From Cytospora piceicola (Eukaryota > Ascomycota > Sordariomycetes > Diaporthales > Cytosporaceae), in the NCBI GenBank assembly GCA_023375675.1, contig JALQBC010000005.1, forward strand, positions 1,240,001 through 1,304,000: a stretch of 64,000 bases of DNA. Direction: 5' to 3'. Both the position numbers and the translations under genes were made by a program. Of this stretch, positions 1 to 9,394 are shown piece by piece. Each line of letters begins with the position of its first letter. The stretch's first letter is position 1. The notes beneath the pieces are model-generated. The model was given only the letters and a program-made list of their open reading frames with translations. It was not told the origin of the DNA and made no database searches.

Positions 1-151
1 TGTTTGCCACGCATATATTGATCATGCCTATGTTCTATCCTTTACTTCGGCCTGGGTTCAGCTTGTAGAACATAGGTAGGAGAGCCTCGGTCACCAGTCT
101 CCTAACTATCGAGGCGTCGTCGATATTGTGGAAAACGAAGGTCGGGAGCGG
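1..151 (-). pseudogene. In-frame 3' continuation of the polymerase gene beyond two stop codons
   Basis: Reading on in the same frame past the TAA at 152-154 gives 38 sense codons, including PLPTFVF and LVTEALLPMFYKLNPG, then a TAG at 35-37, then NIGMINICVAN up to the window edge. From memory of fungal iota-type polymerases, the little-finger domain ends with a segment of this kind in which a Trp sits where the TAG is (TGG to TAG). No GT..AG intron that removes either stop while keeping the conserved-looking residues was found. Decay is the simplest reading; sequencing error or stop readthrough remain possible. Confidence 0.55.
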
Positions 152-1513
152 TTAGCTGCGGCTCCCTCTTGCCCAGTTGTAAGGCTTGCCTTCACTCAGC
201 GATATCTTAGGACGGGTGGAAAGTCGAAGGGTTTTGGGTCGAGCGAGCCATCTTCTCCCTTTTGATCCATCGACTGAGGGCTCAGCGCTATCCACGGTAT
301 CTTCGCTCTCAGTGAGGTCAACGTGTATTCGACGCAGTAGAGACGCCGCGAGCTTCAGTAGTTCCCTTTCGATTTCAGCCAGCGTGTTGAGACCACCATG
401 TGGCCCGGGGTAGGTGTCCTCGATGGATATTTGCGTCGGCAGGCTGCTCGCCACCTTCACTTCAGTGTCGTCCACACCGTGTAGCAGACCCCAGATTTTG
501 TCGCCAATGCCTCTCTCGGAGCCGGGGCGGTTGCCGAGAAGCTTCTCCAGCATTTGAGGAGAGACTTCTGGGCGAGTCCTGAATTCACCTACCGTCACCT
601 TGGACTCCGTGGTGGCATCAGCGTCTGCGTCCCCTCCTAGGAAATAGCTCTCTAACGCGTGCGTGATCTTGCCTCCTATGCCAGGCACTTTACGGAGGCT
701 ATGTGAATCCATGAAGGCAATGGCCTCTTCTTCATGTAAGGACAGTAAAGTTGTCTGGTTTCTGGGCTTATTGACGGTGCCTACGAGCTTGCTGAGAACC
801 TTGCAGGTTGATATGCCACAAGCCGACGTATAGCCCTGTTCTTCGATTTTGAGGCGGAGGTATCGGGCAAAATGAGAGGCGAGGAGCAGCCGTACGTATA
901 GCAAGTTGTCATGACTGTCCTCGCCATGCCCATCCCCGGTGACACAGCCGGCAACGGAAGTCGCATCGAAACTGAAGCCCTTTTCAGGGTCATCCCGGGA
1001 GAGGCAGAAGAACGATTCCGGCAGTCCATTGCGGTTGAGAAGTGCGACATTGTAGTCCACAACGTCAGTCACGTCCAGGAACACCTCATCCAGGCCCAGC
1101 CGCTCAACCTTAGAGTTCCAGGAGTACGCCGCCAGCAGGCCGTACAGCTTCTTGGAGACGTCCCGAAAGGCCGACAGGTCCTCGCCGTCGGCGAGCACGA
1201 GGTCCGGGCACGCCTTCCTGGCCTCGGAGATGAGCTGCAGCTTCCTGACGCCGCGCCTGCGGGCCTCGTAATTGCACGTGGCCAGGATGCTCTTCTGCTT
1301 GATGCCTAGCGGGAGCGACTTGAGGGCCGGCTGGGCGTTCTCGACGACCTGGGCGTAGAAGCAGTCGTAATCCTTCCCCCGGGGTTGATTTTATTATTAG
1401 CCTGCCGTTGGTACCCCACGTCGGCTGCGTCGGGAAGTGGAGCTCACGAAATGCAAGATGATCCTGTGCTGCTTCCTGCGAGGCGCACCTTTCTTCTTCA
1501 CCGGGAACGCCAT
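152..1513 (-). CDS. Y-family translesion DNA polymerase, iota type (probably truncated)
   Basis: Two exons, 1448-1513 and 152-1372, with a 75-bp intron (GTGAGC..AAG, branch-like CTAAT) give 428 residues. Y-family polymerases copy damaged DNA in the nucleus. The splice restores the first catalytic motif, HFDYDCFYAQV (first Asp at residue 23), which neither exon holds alone. The palm Asp-Glu pair follows in LDEVFLDVTD (residues 117-118), then the fingers segment CNYEARRRGVRK and the thumb-type region SKLVGTVNKPRNQTTL and KVPGIGGKI. The little-finger domain begins near KTLRLSTRPK and is cut by TAA at 152-154. In-frame sequence after that stop still looks like the family C-terminus (separate entry), so this is either a recently inactivated gene or a truncated enzyme. 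The start at 1513 is the only ATG upstream of the catalytic motif that splices in frame. The DCFYAQV form of the motif favours iota over eta or kappa; that assignment rests on family knowledge. Confidence 0.8.
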
Positions 1514-2294
1514 CCTCTCGTCGCGTGCGTCGGTTGGTCTGTGTGCGTCATGACGGAAATCCTGGCTGGCAAGCGGAATTGTGACTTGATCTTGTCAGAT
1601 CGTGAGCCGAGGTTGAAGCTCGTGCATGATATGTGAGGGTCAAGATGTGGGCTCGTTGAGGGCGGAGAAGGACTGTCAGCACTCTGAATACTGCGTATGA
1701 TGATGATGGGCGCACGAGCTTCTGCTGACTCAGCATTCAATCTGAACTCCACCAAGGTCGGCAGCACAGCAACAATGAGTCTTTCCGTGATAGATCACAA
1801 CAGTGATCAGCCCAATCTTCCCAAACTCTCAACAAAACTCCTTCGAGCTGACGTCTGTTGGGCGGCGTGACTCACTCACTTTTATCGGTCTCGCAAGGAC
1901 GCTGTAATCTCGCTTCCAGGCTTCTTCGACTTATCGTCGCTCCGATAAGGTACGTCCAAGGGCCCCCTTGACTTGTAAAGGGTATGTAGACTAATACTGA
2001 CCTATAATATATGCTGGTTATTGATCGAGGCTGATGACTGAACATAAGAAAGGCGGGAGGGGCAATCCTTGAGTTCTAGACTTTGCGGTATCTCTTTATG
2101 ACGCGTTCGCTTTTGACATGTAACATGCTGTCCAGACTGAGTACTTATAGCCGCGTCGCGGGCAGAGAGGCCAAGTTGCGAGTTGAGAGGCATACATCGA
2201 GCTCCTTGCAGGCCTTTCTTCTGTTCCAAAGAATTTCTCCAGCCCTGCTTCATGAGGAATACTCTGCACAGAAACATATCATCATCACGATACA
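1514..2294. other. Intergenic, divergent between polymerase and hydrolase genes
   Basis: The two flanking genes are transcribed away from each other, so this 0.8-kb interval should hold both promoters. Short open frames on both strands lack coding character. No repeat or RNA gene was recognised. Confidence 0.5.
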
Positions 2295-3473
2295 ATGGCT
2301 GCCGAATTCGAGACCACCCTGAAACAGCTCGTGGATACCAGACAGATACCCAACGCCATCCTATACGCGTCTGACGCGAGTGGGAGCTTCCAGTACCACA
2401 ACGTTTTTGGTTCCTCGTCACCAGAGGCTAACGCCCCGGCTCTCACCGAGGATGTGTACTTGTACATTGCATCATGTACCAAGCTCCTCACGAGCATTGC
2501 CGTGATGCAGCTCGTCGAGAAGGGACGCCTCTCCCTGGATGATGTCGTCGATGCCGTCCTGCCCGAACTGGGCAATCTCCAGATCATCACTAAAGCAGAT
2601 CCTATTATAGAGTACCAGACTGCAAAGAACAAGATCACCTACCGTCAGCTGCTCACGCACACGTCTGGCCTGGGCTACGATTTCGGGCACCCGTTCTTAG
2701 CTGCCTGGCGCAAGGAGGTGCCTGCAGACGGCGAGTCTGTCCCAAGGCTGTTCAACTTCCCGCTCCTTTTCGAGCCAGGCACTGCCTGGATGTACGGCTG
2801 TGGCTTCGACTGGGCGGGCTTGGCTGTCGAGCGCATCTCGGGCATGATGCTGTCAGAATACATGACCAAGCATATCCTCGAGCCCGTTGGTGTGAGCCAG
2901 GACGGGATCACGTTCTTCCCCCTGAAGGTCGTGCCCGGCGCACAGATTGCGACCTTGGCGGAGAGGACCGAAGACGGCACCTTCGTGGCAGGCAATAACC
3001 CTCTTCAAGGCCCTTCGGCGGGACACTGCTACGGCGGCCAAGGCGCATACAGCCGGGGCGGGGAGTACATGAAGATTCTTCGCAGCTTACTGGCTGACGA
3101 TGAGAAGCTGCTGGAGCGAGCTACTGCGGCTGAGATGTTACGGCCGCAAGTAGACGCGGCGCAGAAGCAGTCGCTGAACGACGTGATCTTTTCCGCTCCG
3201 GTGCTACAGCGAGCCTTCGCGCGGGGCATGGACAAGGGCAAAGTCGACCATTCCTTCTGCGGCGTCGTGGATGTCGACGGGCAGCCGGGCTGGAGAGGCA
3301 GAGGAGCCGTCATGTGGGGTGGAGCGCCTAACTTGTTCTGGTTCTTGGACAAGCAACGCGACCTGTGTGGATTTTTCGGAGCCCAGCTCGTGCCAACTGG
3401 CAATCCGGTCCACGTGGCTGCGAACTTGGAGTTCGAGAAGGCCATGTACGAGCTGGCAGGGAAGAGCTCGTAA
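2295..3473 (+). CDS. Class C beta-lactamase-like serine hydrolase/transesterase
   Basis: Single exon, 392 residues. The fold family (serine beta-lactamase, DD-peptidase, LovD-type transesterase, EstB-type esterase) uses a Ser-x-x-Lys nucleophile. Here it is S60-C-T-K63, inside YIASCTKLLTS. The second motif tyrosine is Y167 (WMYGCG) and the third-motif region is W341-G-G (MWGGAPNLFWF), replacing the bacterial KTG. No signal peptide is evident, so a cytosolic enzyme is likely. Length matches fungal members (about 380-420). Fungal relatives include acyltransferases in polyketide clusters such as LovD, but there is no polyketide synthase, P450 or transcription factor nearby, so a general esterase or amidase role is more likely. 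The substrate cannot be told from sequence. The start at 2295 precedes an amphipathic helix typical of the family N-terminus. Confidence 0.85.
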   Translation: MAAEFETTLKQLVDTRQIPNAILYASDASGSFQYHNVFGSSSPEANAPALTEDVYLYIASCTKLLTSIAVMQLVEKGRLSLDDVVDAVLPELGNLQIITKADPIIEYQTAKNKITYRQLLTHTSGLGYDFGHPFLAAWRKEVPADGESVPRLFNFPLLFEPGTAWMYGCGFDWAGLAVERISGMMLSEYMTKHILEPVGVSQDGITFFPLKVVPGAQIATLAERTEDGTFVAGNNPLQGPSAGHCYGGQGAYSRGGEYMKILRSLLADDEKLLERATAAEMLRPQVDAAQKQSLNDVIFSAPVLQRAFARGMDKGKVDHSFCGVVDVDGQPGWRGRGAVMWGGAPNLFWFLDKQRDLCGFFGAQLVPTGNPVHVAANLEFEKAMYELAGKSS

Positions 3474-3968
3474 AAGAGATGCCTCTCAAGCTGCCATTCC
3501 TCCCCGCCCGTATACAAGCTCCGTACATGATCACAGATAGAGAAGAACAAAGAGTCTTCAGACTAGGAACATCCTTGAATCGCTCATAGACCCGCAAGCG
3601 CAAAGCGGCTAAGTCGTGCTTGATTCCCATGTACAAATTAGCTCGCCTCGGGCACCGCGCTTGTTTCCTACGAGGCAGCGGTATAGAAACACGGGAGTCT
3701 TGGGGTTTGACAATAGACACGATCCCATTACCGCACAGAGAGAAAAACTAACTAGTCGCGCCAACAAGCGGCTGACGCCCGCTTAGCTGCGCCAAAGCTG
3801 GCCACACTGTGGGCCGCGTGTTCAAGATCAAGTGGACTTGCGCTTCATCCTTCCACGAATCCTTCCATGCAACCATCACCGCCTTTTTCTTGGTTGATCC
3901 CGGGTTGTTCATTTTCCCATTGCAATCCTCGATACTAACCAGGTACGTACTTAGTTGGATCCTTCACC

Positions 3969-4030
3969 CGAGGACCCAAGACCCAGGACCCAGGACCCAG
4001 GATACGGGGACACGGGACACGGGACAAAGG
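3969..4030. repeat. Degenerate 7-bp tandem repeat
   Basis: About eight units of CCCAGGA and close variants, grading into ACGGGAC units. No coding potential; minisatellite-type repeat. Confidence 0.7.
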
Positions 4031-4686
4031 ATCCAGGCAGTCCAGGGTGTGCCAGCAGGGTGTGCCAGGGTACCTTGAACCCCGCGCATTGTCAGGGAGG
4101 GTCGAGATCGCGATTCATTGCTCCGGATTGTTCGGGTCGGATGAGGTGATGAGGTCGGAAAGAGAGATAGAGAGAGGGAGAAGAGGTAGAAAAGGCGAGA
4201 GAGGGAGAAGAAGAAGAAGCCCATGGCGTGTGCATGGGTATGTGATAATGTGTTGGAACCCAATACCTACCTACCTACATAGGTAGCCAGCCATTGTGAT
4301 CTGACGACCAGGAGTTCTGCATGGTGGCCGTCGTGATTGGTTGGTTCCGTCTTGCCGCTGGGCGCTTACCGTGTACGCTCGCGAGCTTGCATCCGACTAA
4401 ACCACTTTGTCGACTTCCCTGGGAGCCAACCAACATGACTTCTTGACCCAGGTGTCCCCCGTGCCGCGGGTCGACATTGAATGACAAGTGAAGAGGGAAG
4501 AGGGAAGAGGGAAAAAACAATGGGGAAAAGAGAAATGTGGGGAGGCTACGCACGCTCCCGGGCCCGAGGCAGCGAGGACAGACAGGCAGTTCTTTGTGTG
4601 CTTTGTTTGTGAGTTCCGATTGTCATCTCTCATATCCGAGCGTCTTGGCTGTCTGCCTATTGTTACTTTGGTTGTGTTGGGGGAAA

Positions 4687-4720
4687 AGATAGAGAGAGAG
4701 AGAGAGACAGATAGAGAGAC
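4687..4720. repeat. GA-rich microsatellite
   Basis: Run of GATAGAGAGAGAGAGAGA followed by related GA/GATA units. Confidence 0.7.
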
Positions 4721-5410
4721 AACCAATCTTCCTATGCCCCGCTTCCTTCTCTCTTTGCGGACCTCTTCCTGTCGGCAGTGCTGGAGTGGTCAGGATACCT
4801 ACATCCTCGTCTGGAACCCGGGGTTGCTATCGCGTCTATCGGCATCTCTCTCTTTGTGTGTGTGCGTGTGCTCCTCTCGCCATGTGTGCATTAGCCTTTA
4901 CTGGCGCTTCTATAATCCCCTCCGGGATCTTTCTTGTGTGCTTTGTGCTTGTGCTCGTGCTTGTACTTGTGCTTTAGCTTGTGTCTTCTACCATTTCCAT
5001 GTGGATTGCCGCCCATCCATCACCCTTGTTTCCCTGCAGAGCCAACTTACTTAAGTATATAGCCGCCGGCCCTCAACTTGTCTGCTGCTACTCTACTCTG
5101 TTACTCTTGCGGGTCCAAACAAGCCCCAACGACACTGCCGCCCTCATTGTAATTCTTGTCTCGTGACAGACAGGAAACAGCCATCTTGTCCTGTCTCCCT
5201 TTGCCGCGGAACCATCAGATCATTTCATGAAACATCGCAGAGCGGCATACTACCTTACCTTACCTCATCTCACCTTACCTTGCCTTTCCTTGTACCGGCA
5301 TTTCAACTTGGTTTTAAAGCCAACTGCTCCCTGTGTCGCATTTGCACTGCTACGCTGCTTCCAGGTCGTTTGACTTTGTTTCCTCTCATCCCCGCTCCTG
5401 ACTGACAACC

Positions 5411-6988
5411 ATGTCGGCACATCAAAACCCCCCCAAGAGGCCAAGGCTGTCTCTTCAGATCAAGACCATCGCAAATGGCCCCAACCTGCGTGGATCGAGG
5501 ACGGTAGCGGCTGCCGTCGACCAGACCTCGCCCACGGCTTTCAACACTCTGTCCAACGTCTACGCGAGTGCAATCGACCGGGCCACGCCCGTGACTGCCA
5601 TCAACACCACACAACCGCTGAAGATCCAGACACAAAACCTCGCCCAGGGCCAACAACATGGCTCACAGGCGCAGACGCCGTTCGCCTTGACATACCCGGA
5701 GACGCCCCTGACGGCACAGCCGCTTTCCCCCGCGGTGGCCGCCCAGCCCGCCCAGTTCCCAAGCACAATGACGGCCACCCCGCCCCTGTCGTCGGGGCCC
5801 GTCGACGAGAACGACACCAGGCCCTTCTCCTTCTCCGCGGCAGACACGGCCGCCGTCGCCGCCGCCGCCTCGTCGAGGTCCTCGTCGCAGCCGCCGGCCA
5901 CCCCGTCGGCCTCCACTCCGGCCGGGGCCGCCCGCCGCCGCGCCACCCTGCCCCTCAACGTCCCCAGGCCGTCCTCCGCCGACCTACCCTACGTGCGCAA
6001 CCGCTCCCTGCACTCCATCCTCCGGAACTCGCCCCTGCCGCCCCCCTCCGCCCGCACCCCCGTCTCGCCCCGCCGCCAGTCCCTCCGGCTCGCCGAGAAG
6101 GCCGCCCGCCGCGTCGGCTACGAGAGCCCCATCGAGCGCGTCATCACCACCAACCAGTACGTGCGCTCGCACATCGACCTGCTCGCCGAGGAGGCCTCGC
6201 CCGCCTCCGCCTCCGCGTCCCCGGCCGAGGCGTCCGCCGCCCAGGGCGCCCAGGGCCAGGACGACATGGTCCTGGACCTGGCCATGGCGTACACGGGCGA
6301 CGAGACGCGCGACGGCGGGGCCACGCCGGGCCCGTTCGAGGAGATGAGGCGGCGCATGGCCGGGCTGGCGGCGCGCACGCCGACGTCGCCCAGCGGCGGG
6401 GGCGGGGGCGGGCTGAGCAGCCCGGCGGGCGTCCGGAAGAGGAAGAAGAAGGACAACAAGAGGCGGTGGGTGTGGACCATCGGCACGCAGGAGGACGACC
6501 TCGACGACAAGGACGTCGGCGGGGCCATCGCGGCCATCAGGGCCGCCGCGAGGGCGCAGGCCGGCGGGGGCGGTGCCCAGCCCGGCTGCGCGCCTGCCGC
6601 CCCGGCCGGGCTGCAGCCGCCGCCGCCGCCGCCGCCGCCGCCGACCGTGCAGGTCGTGGAGGCGGAGGAGGGGTCGCCCGAGGAGGTGCTGACGCCCAGC
6701 GTCGAGGTGTTCGACGAGGCGGACGCGGCGGGCCGTGACGGGGACGTCGTCATGTCCGAGTCGGAGAACGAGTCGGTGGACGAGCGCGGGGGGGCCGCGG
6801 GCCTGGCGCCGGGGGACTGCGACGTCGACATGATCACGCCGACCGTGACGCGCAAGAACTACTACCTGGAGCCGACGCCCTCGGGGCCGGTCAGGCACGG
6901 GTCTGAGGGCCTCTTTGGCGCGGAGACGGGGGCTCGGAGGGATACACCTATTCCTGCGGACTTGAGTCCCTCACAGTCAGTGGGATAG
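5411..6988 (+). CDS. Uncharacterised disordered, probably nuclear protein
   Basis: Single exon, 525 residues, strongly GC-biased at third codon positions. I recognise no catalytic domain. The N-terminus carries KRPRLSLQIKT (residues 9-19), a basic cluster that could act as a nuclear signal, followed by SPTAFNTLSNVY (about 40-51). The middle is Ser/Pro/Ala-rich with SLRLAEKAARRVGYESPIE as a better ordered patch. A second basic stretch, KRKKKDNKRRW, lies near 342 and precedes WTIGTQEDD, then a nine-proline run near 403 and an acidic C-terminal part. The basic N-terminal motif recurs, as I remember it, in Sordariomycete proteins sometimes mislabelled glucan 4-alpha-glucosidase; nothing in this sequence supports that label. 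The start follows a long pyrimidine-rich leader and is the first ATG in frame. Confidence 0.75.
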   Translation: MSAHQNPPKRPRLSLQIKTIANGPNLRGSRTVAAAVDQTSPTAFNTLSNVYASAIDRATPVTAINTTQPLKIQTQNLAQGQQHGSQAQTPFALTYPETPLTAQPLSPAVAAQPAQFPSTMTATPPLSSGPVDENDTRPFSFSAADTAAVAAAASSRSSSQPPATPSASTPAGAARRRATLPLNVPRPSSADLPYVRNRSLHSILRNSPLPPPSARTPVSPRRQSLRLAEKAARRVGYESPIERVITTNQYVRSHIDLLAEEASPASASASPAEASAAQGAQGQDDMVLDLAMAYTGDETRDGGATPGPFEEMRRRMAGLAARTPTSPSGGGGGGLSSPAGVRKRKKKDNKRRWVWTIGTQEDDLDDKDVGGAIAAIRAAARAQAGGGGAQPGCAPAAPAGLQPPPPPPPPPTVQVVEAEEGSPEEVLTPSVEVFDEADAAGRDGDVVMSESENESVDERGGAAGLAPGDCDVDMITPTVTRKNYYLEPTPSGPVRHGSEGLFGAETGARRDTPIPADLSPSQSVG

Positions 6989-8411
6989 TCACCTATGGGT
7001 TGAAGATGAGTTGGTAGCGAAGGGTGACAGCTTTTCGATAAGATACTTGGAGGAAAGTCTGCCACCATGCTGGCATTGGAAGGGTTGGTGTTTTCAGCGT
7101 TCCGCATCATATAGCAAAGCGAAGCATCACTGCGTCTGCGTCTGCGTCTGGTTGGGAAATGGGTAAATCATAGCGCGGATGAATATTGGGTTTGAGAGGA
7201 TGGGGTGTCTTTTTTTTTCTCTGGTCATCTTTACATCATGTACTACAAAAGACGACTTAACGATAGGACGCAAAATGAAATGCATGATCATGATAACTTA
7301 CCCGGTGGATTGCGTGACCCCCAAATGTACCTTCTCATACAAGTACTTGCTCAATGTCTGACGTGAGAGTCCGTCAGTTAGTCTCTGGCCTAGTAAGATG
7401 CTTACGGTATACGGGACCAACATTTCGACCAGGCGGACCGGCTCACGTATGAGATATCGAAGTGCTCGTCGCCGATCCTGGCGAGTGAACCTGGCTGGAG
7501 CTTTGTAAAGCATCATATGATGTTCAAAAAGAACTAGGAAGTCTAGCACCTAATAAGTAATTAGCAACTGGACCAAGCGGACAAAAGTACACCAAAGGAC
7601 CTCTGCCAGGAAGAACACCACCATCGTGTCACACCCACCCTCCCTGCGGCTCAGCAAGTACCTCCTTCCCAACTTGAGACCAAAAAGAGAAAGCCTGTCA
7701 GACATCACATACCACAGGATATTGGGGGCCATCAGACCAGAAGACCCAGCCGGTTACCGAATGCGGCCAAGGCCCATGCATGAGACCCTACACATCAAGT
7801 TGTTTCCAAACTCCCGGGATTTAGGGCTGAGCTCGCGTGTGCTAGCTGGTCAATCAGTCAGTCAGTCAGTCAGTCAGTCGGTCATTCAGGCAGTCACACT
7901 GCAGAGGTACGTGCATTATCACCAAGTCCTTGTGAGGGTCTGCCGATCTCCCTCCCGAGTTGCTGACTACGTACCCAGGAAGTAAAACATGCGGTGTTCG
8001 TAGGGATGGTGGACGAGTCTCCTGACCACCGCGCGTAGCGTGCACACCCACTGCCATCGACAAGCAAACCCCGGAGCATGAAACTGGTATAGGATGCCAT
8101 TCTTGGTGTCCTTGCAGCCTTTTAAGGGGCCGGGGCCAAGCGAGACCTTCGACCTATTCTGGGGCGACTCATCATAAAAGAGGTTAGGTAAAAAGAAGCC
8201 TCGCGAAAGGGAATGGACTCAGGCAACCGCAGGGTCTCAGATACTCCAGCAGACGGCAAGGGCATTGCAAGATGACCATCGTGCATAATGTCCCGTTCGC
8301 CAAATGTTCAGAGTTGGGATAGGAACACACGATGGCGATTGAAGACGCACACAAAAAAGAAGAAAAGAAGCGAAACATCATGTAGCTGACATCTAGCGGT
8401 TAGGAAGAAAC
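6989..8411. other. Intergenic
   Basis: About 1.4 kb between the 5.4-kb gene and the ncRNA locus. Apart from a GTCA tetranucleotide array near 7.86 kb nothing gene-like stands out on either strand. Confidence 0.45.
7854..7897. repeat. GTCA/CAGT tetranucleotide array
   Basis: About six perfect CAGT units followed by degenerate ones (CGGT, CATT, CAGG). Simple slippage-type repeat. Confidence 0.8.
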
Positions 8412-8441
8412 AAAAAACACCCCGCGGGCCGAAGCCCGCGG
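8412..8441 (-). terminator. UUCG hairpin followed by T6 Pol III terminator
   Basis: An 8-bp all-GC stem capped by TTCG with a C-G closing pair (8422-8441) is followed after GTG by six T residues. Six Ts are enough to stop fungal Pol III; the hairpin is not needed for that and may protect the RNA 3' end. Confidence 0.6.
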
Positions 8442-8485
8442 TCAGGAAAAGCCTCGAGGGCTTTTTGCTGATTCTACGGAGGCCA

Positions 8486-8496
8486 GGACTCGAACC
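8486..8496 (-). promoter_or_regulatory. Pol III B box
   Basis: GGTTCGAGTCC matches the B-box consensus GGTTCGANYCC exactly. It sits in a hairpin with an 8-nt loop rather than a standard 7-nt T-loop. Confidence 0.65.
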
Positions 8497-8548
8497 CTGG
8501 CCGTTGGAAGGGGGTGGGCGACAACCGGGGGAAAGTGGTGTAGCATCG

Positions 8549-8559
8549 CCGCTACACCA
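8549..8559 (-). promoter_or_regulatory. Pol III A box
   Basis: TGGTGTAGCGG fits the eukaryotic A-box consensus TRGYNNARNGG at every position and resembles the D-arm of fungal tRNA-Glu and tRNA-His genes. It lies in the ascending arm of the 5' hairpin. Confidence 0.6.
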
Positions 8560-8595
8560 CTTGCTCCCCCGGTTGTTGAAGTAACTGGGTTGCTG

Positions 8596-8605
8596 CTTAT
8601 TATAA
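8596..8605 (-). promoter_or_regulatory. TATA-like element upstream of the Pol III locus
   Basis: Minus-strand TTATAATAAG preceded by T5, about 20-28 nt upstream of the predicted RNA 5' end and about 40 nt upstream of the A box, a usual place for a TFIIIB-contacting TATA in fungal Pol III genes. Confidence 0.5.
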
Positions 8606-8871
8606 AAAGGGGTGGGGGGAGGAAGAGGGCGTCGCGAAGGCAAGGGCCCCAGGGGAGGAGGCGTATGCCAGCTTTAGCAAAGTGAACATGAAGCTCTGTA
8701 TTGCATCGCTGCTACCCAGCTGGGCTATATATAGAGCAGCCTGTATAGATGTGATCTTGAAACCAACTTGTCATCCAAGGTTGAGGGCGCCGCCATCAAT
8801 TACCCCACAGCCGTACTGTAGGTCCAAAGCCCGGCCTGTTCCTCTGAACGAAGAGGTATTGAGCCACCACA

Positions 8872-9394
8872 TTACCGACCCATGATGTTGAGCCACACAG
8901 AGGCCCATACAGAATCGTTGTCATCATCATCATGATCATCAAGCCTGAAGGACATTTCCATCATATGTGCTCAACAGTAACACGTGCGTAACGTAACTTA
9001 CTTGTATCCAGACCGGCCCGAGCCCAGCACGCCGTTGAGGACCGAGATGGGAGCGGCCAGGGCACCGCTGGAGAGGAAAGTGGCCATGAAGGCGGAGATG
9101 ATGACGATGCACTAGGGTCAGCTGGTCAGCGGGAGGGAGGTCTTGGAATTGGTTGGAAGAAGATCACCTCACCTTCACTTTTGAGGTGATAACGTGAGGC
9201 TTTGGAAGCAGTTTAGGCAAGGGAGACTCAGGAGTGCTTCGACAGGATAAGACCGGTGATGTTCTACTAGCTTGACTGTCCTGGAATCCTGGGGAGAAGA
9301 CCACATTTCGCCGAGGCCAGCGCCCTTCTAGCCCACCGTCGTTGTCCTCTCTCGCCTGTCGTCTTTCTCCTATAGAACTGGTATGACCGCCCAT
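8872..9394 (-). CDS. Tentative small gene or gene remnant around a well-biased exon
   Basis: The core is 9002-9111, bounded by a CTAG acceptor (branch GCTGAC upstream) and a GTAAGT donor, with consistently C/G third codon positions. It encodes a hydrophobic stretch (IVIISAFMATFLSSGAL) then GVLGSGRSGYK. A model joining 9164-9394 (splice near 9170), 9002-9111 and 8872-8944 keeps frame and ends in an acidic tail (DDHDDDDND) with TAA at 8872. The first exon lacks clear codon bias and the product matches nothing I recognise. It could be a small single-pass membrane protein or the surviving exon of a decayed transporter-like gene. Confidence 0.25.

Larger units (their letters stand above)
3474..5410. 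other. Long intergenic region and 5' leader with simple repeats
   Basis: About 1.9 kb without a convincing gene. It contains a degenerate 7-bp array, purine-rich tracts near 4160-4220 and 4490-4530, a GA dinucleotide run near 4690, and CT/TG-rich leader sequence up to the start at 5411. Open frames here are low-complexity and lack codon bias. The pyrimidine-rich 4850-5400 stretch is plausibly the promoter and leader of the downstream gene. Confidence 0.45.
8412..8576 (-). ncRNA. Putative RNA polymerase III-transcribed structured ncRNA
   Basis: On the minus strand there is a complete type 2 Pol III promoter layout: a TATA-like element, an A box (TGGTGTAGCGG, 8549-8559), a B box (GGTTCGAGTCC, 8486-8496) with 63 nt between box starts, and a T6 terminator (8412-8417). 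The predicted RNA of about 165 nt starts about 25-30 nt after the TATA element, exactly at a strong hairpin (8521-8576: two 12-bp stems separated by a 2-nt bulge, 6-nt loop). Three more hairpins follow: 7 bp around the B box (8481-8502), 7 bp at 8447-8465, and 8 bp with a cUUCGg tetraloop at 8422-8441. It does not fold as a tRNA: there is no acceptor stem and the T-arm has one extra base. I saw no features of U6, RNase P/MRP or SRP RNA. Function unknown. Confidence 0.6.

Noticed and set aside
2295..3473. Member of a LovD-like polyketide cluster
   Set aside because: No polyketide synthase, P450, transporter or cluster regulator lies within the window around it.
8481..8576. A tRNA gene on the minus strand
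   Set aside because: A and B boxes are present, but there is no 7-bp acceptor stem, no anticodon stem of 5 bp in place, and the T-loop has 8 nt. Kept as a Pol III ncRNA instead.
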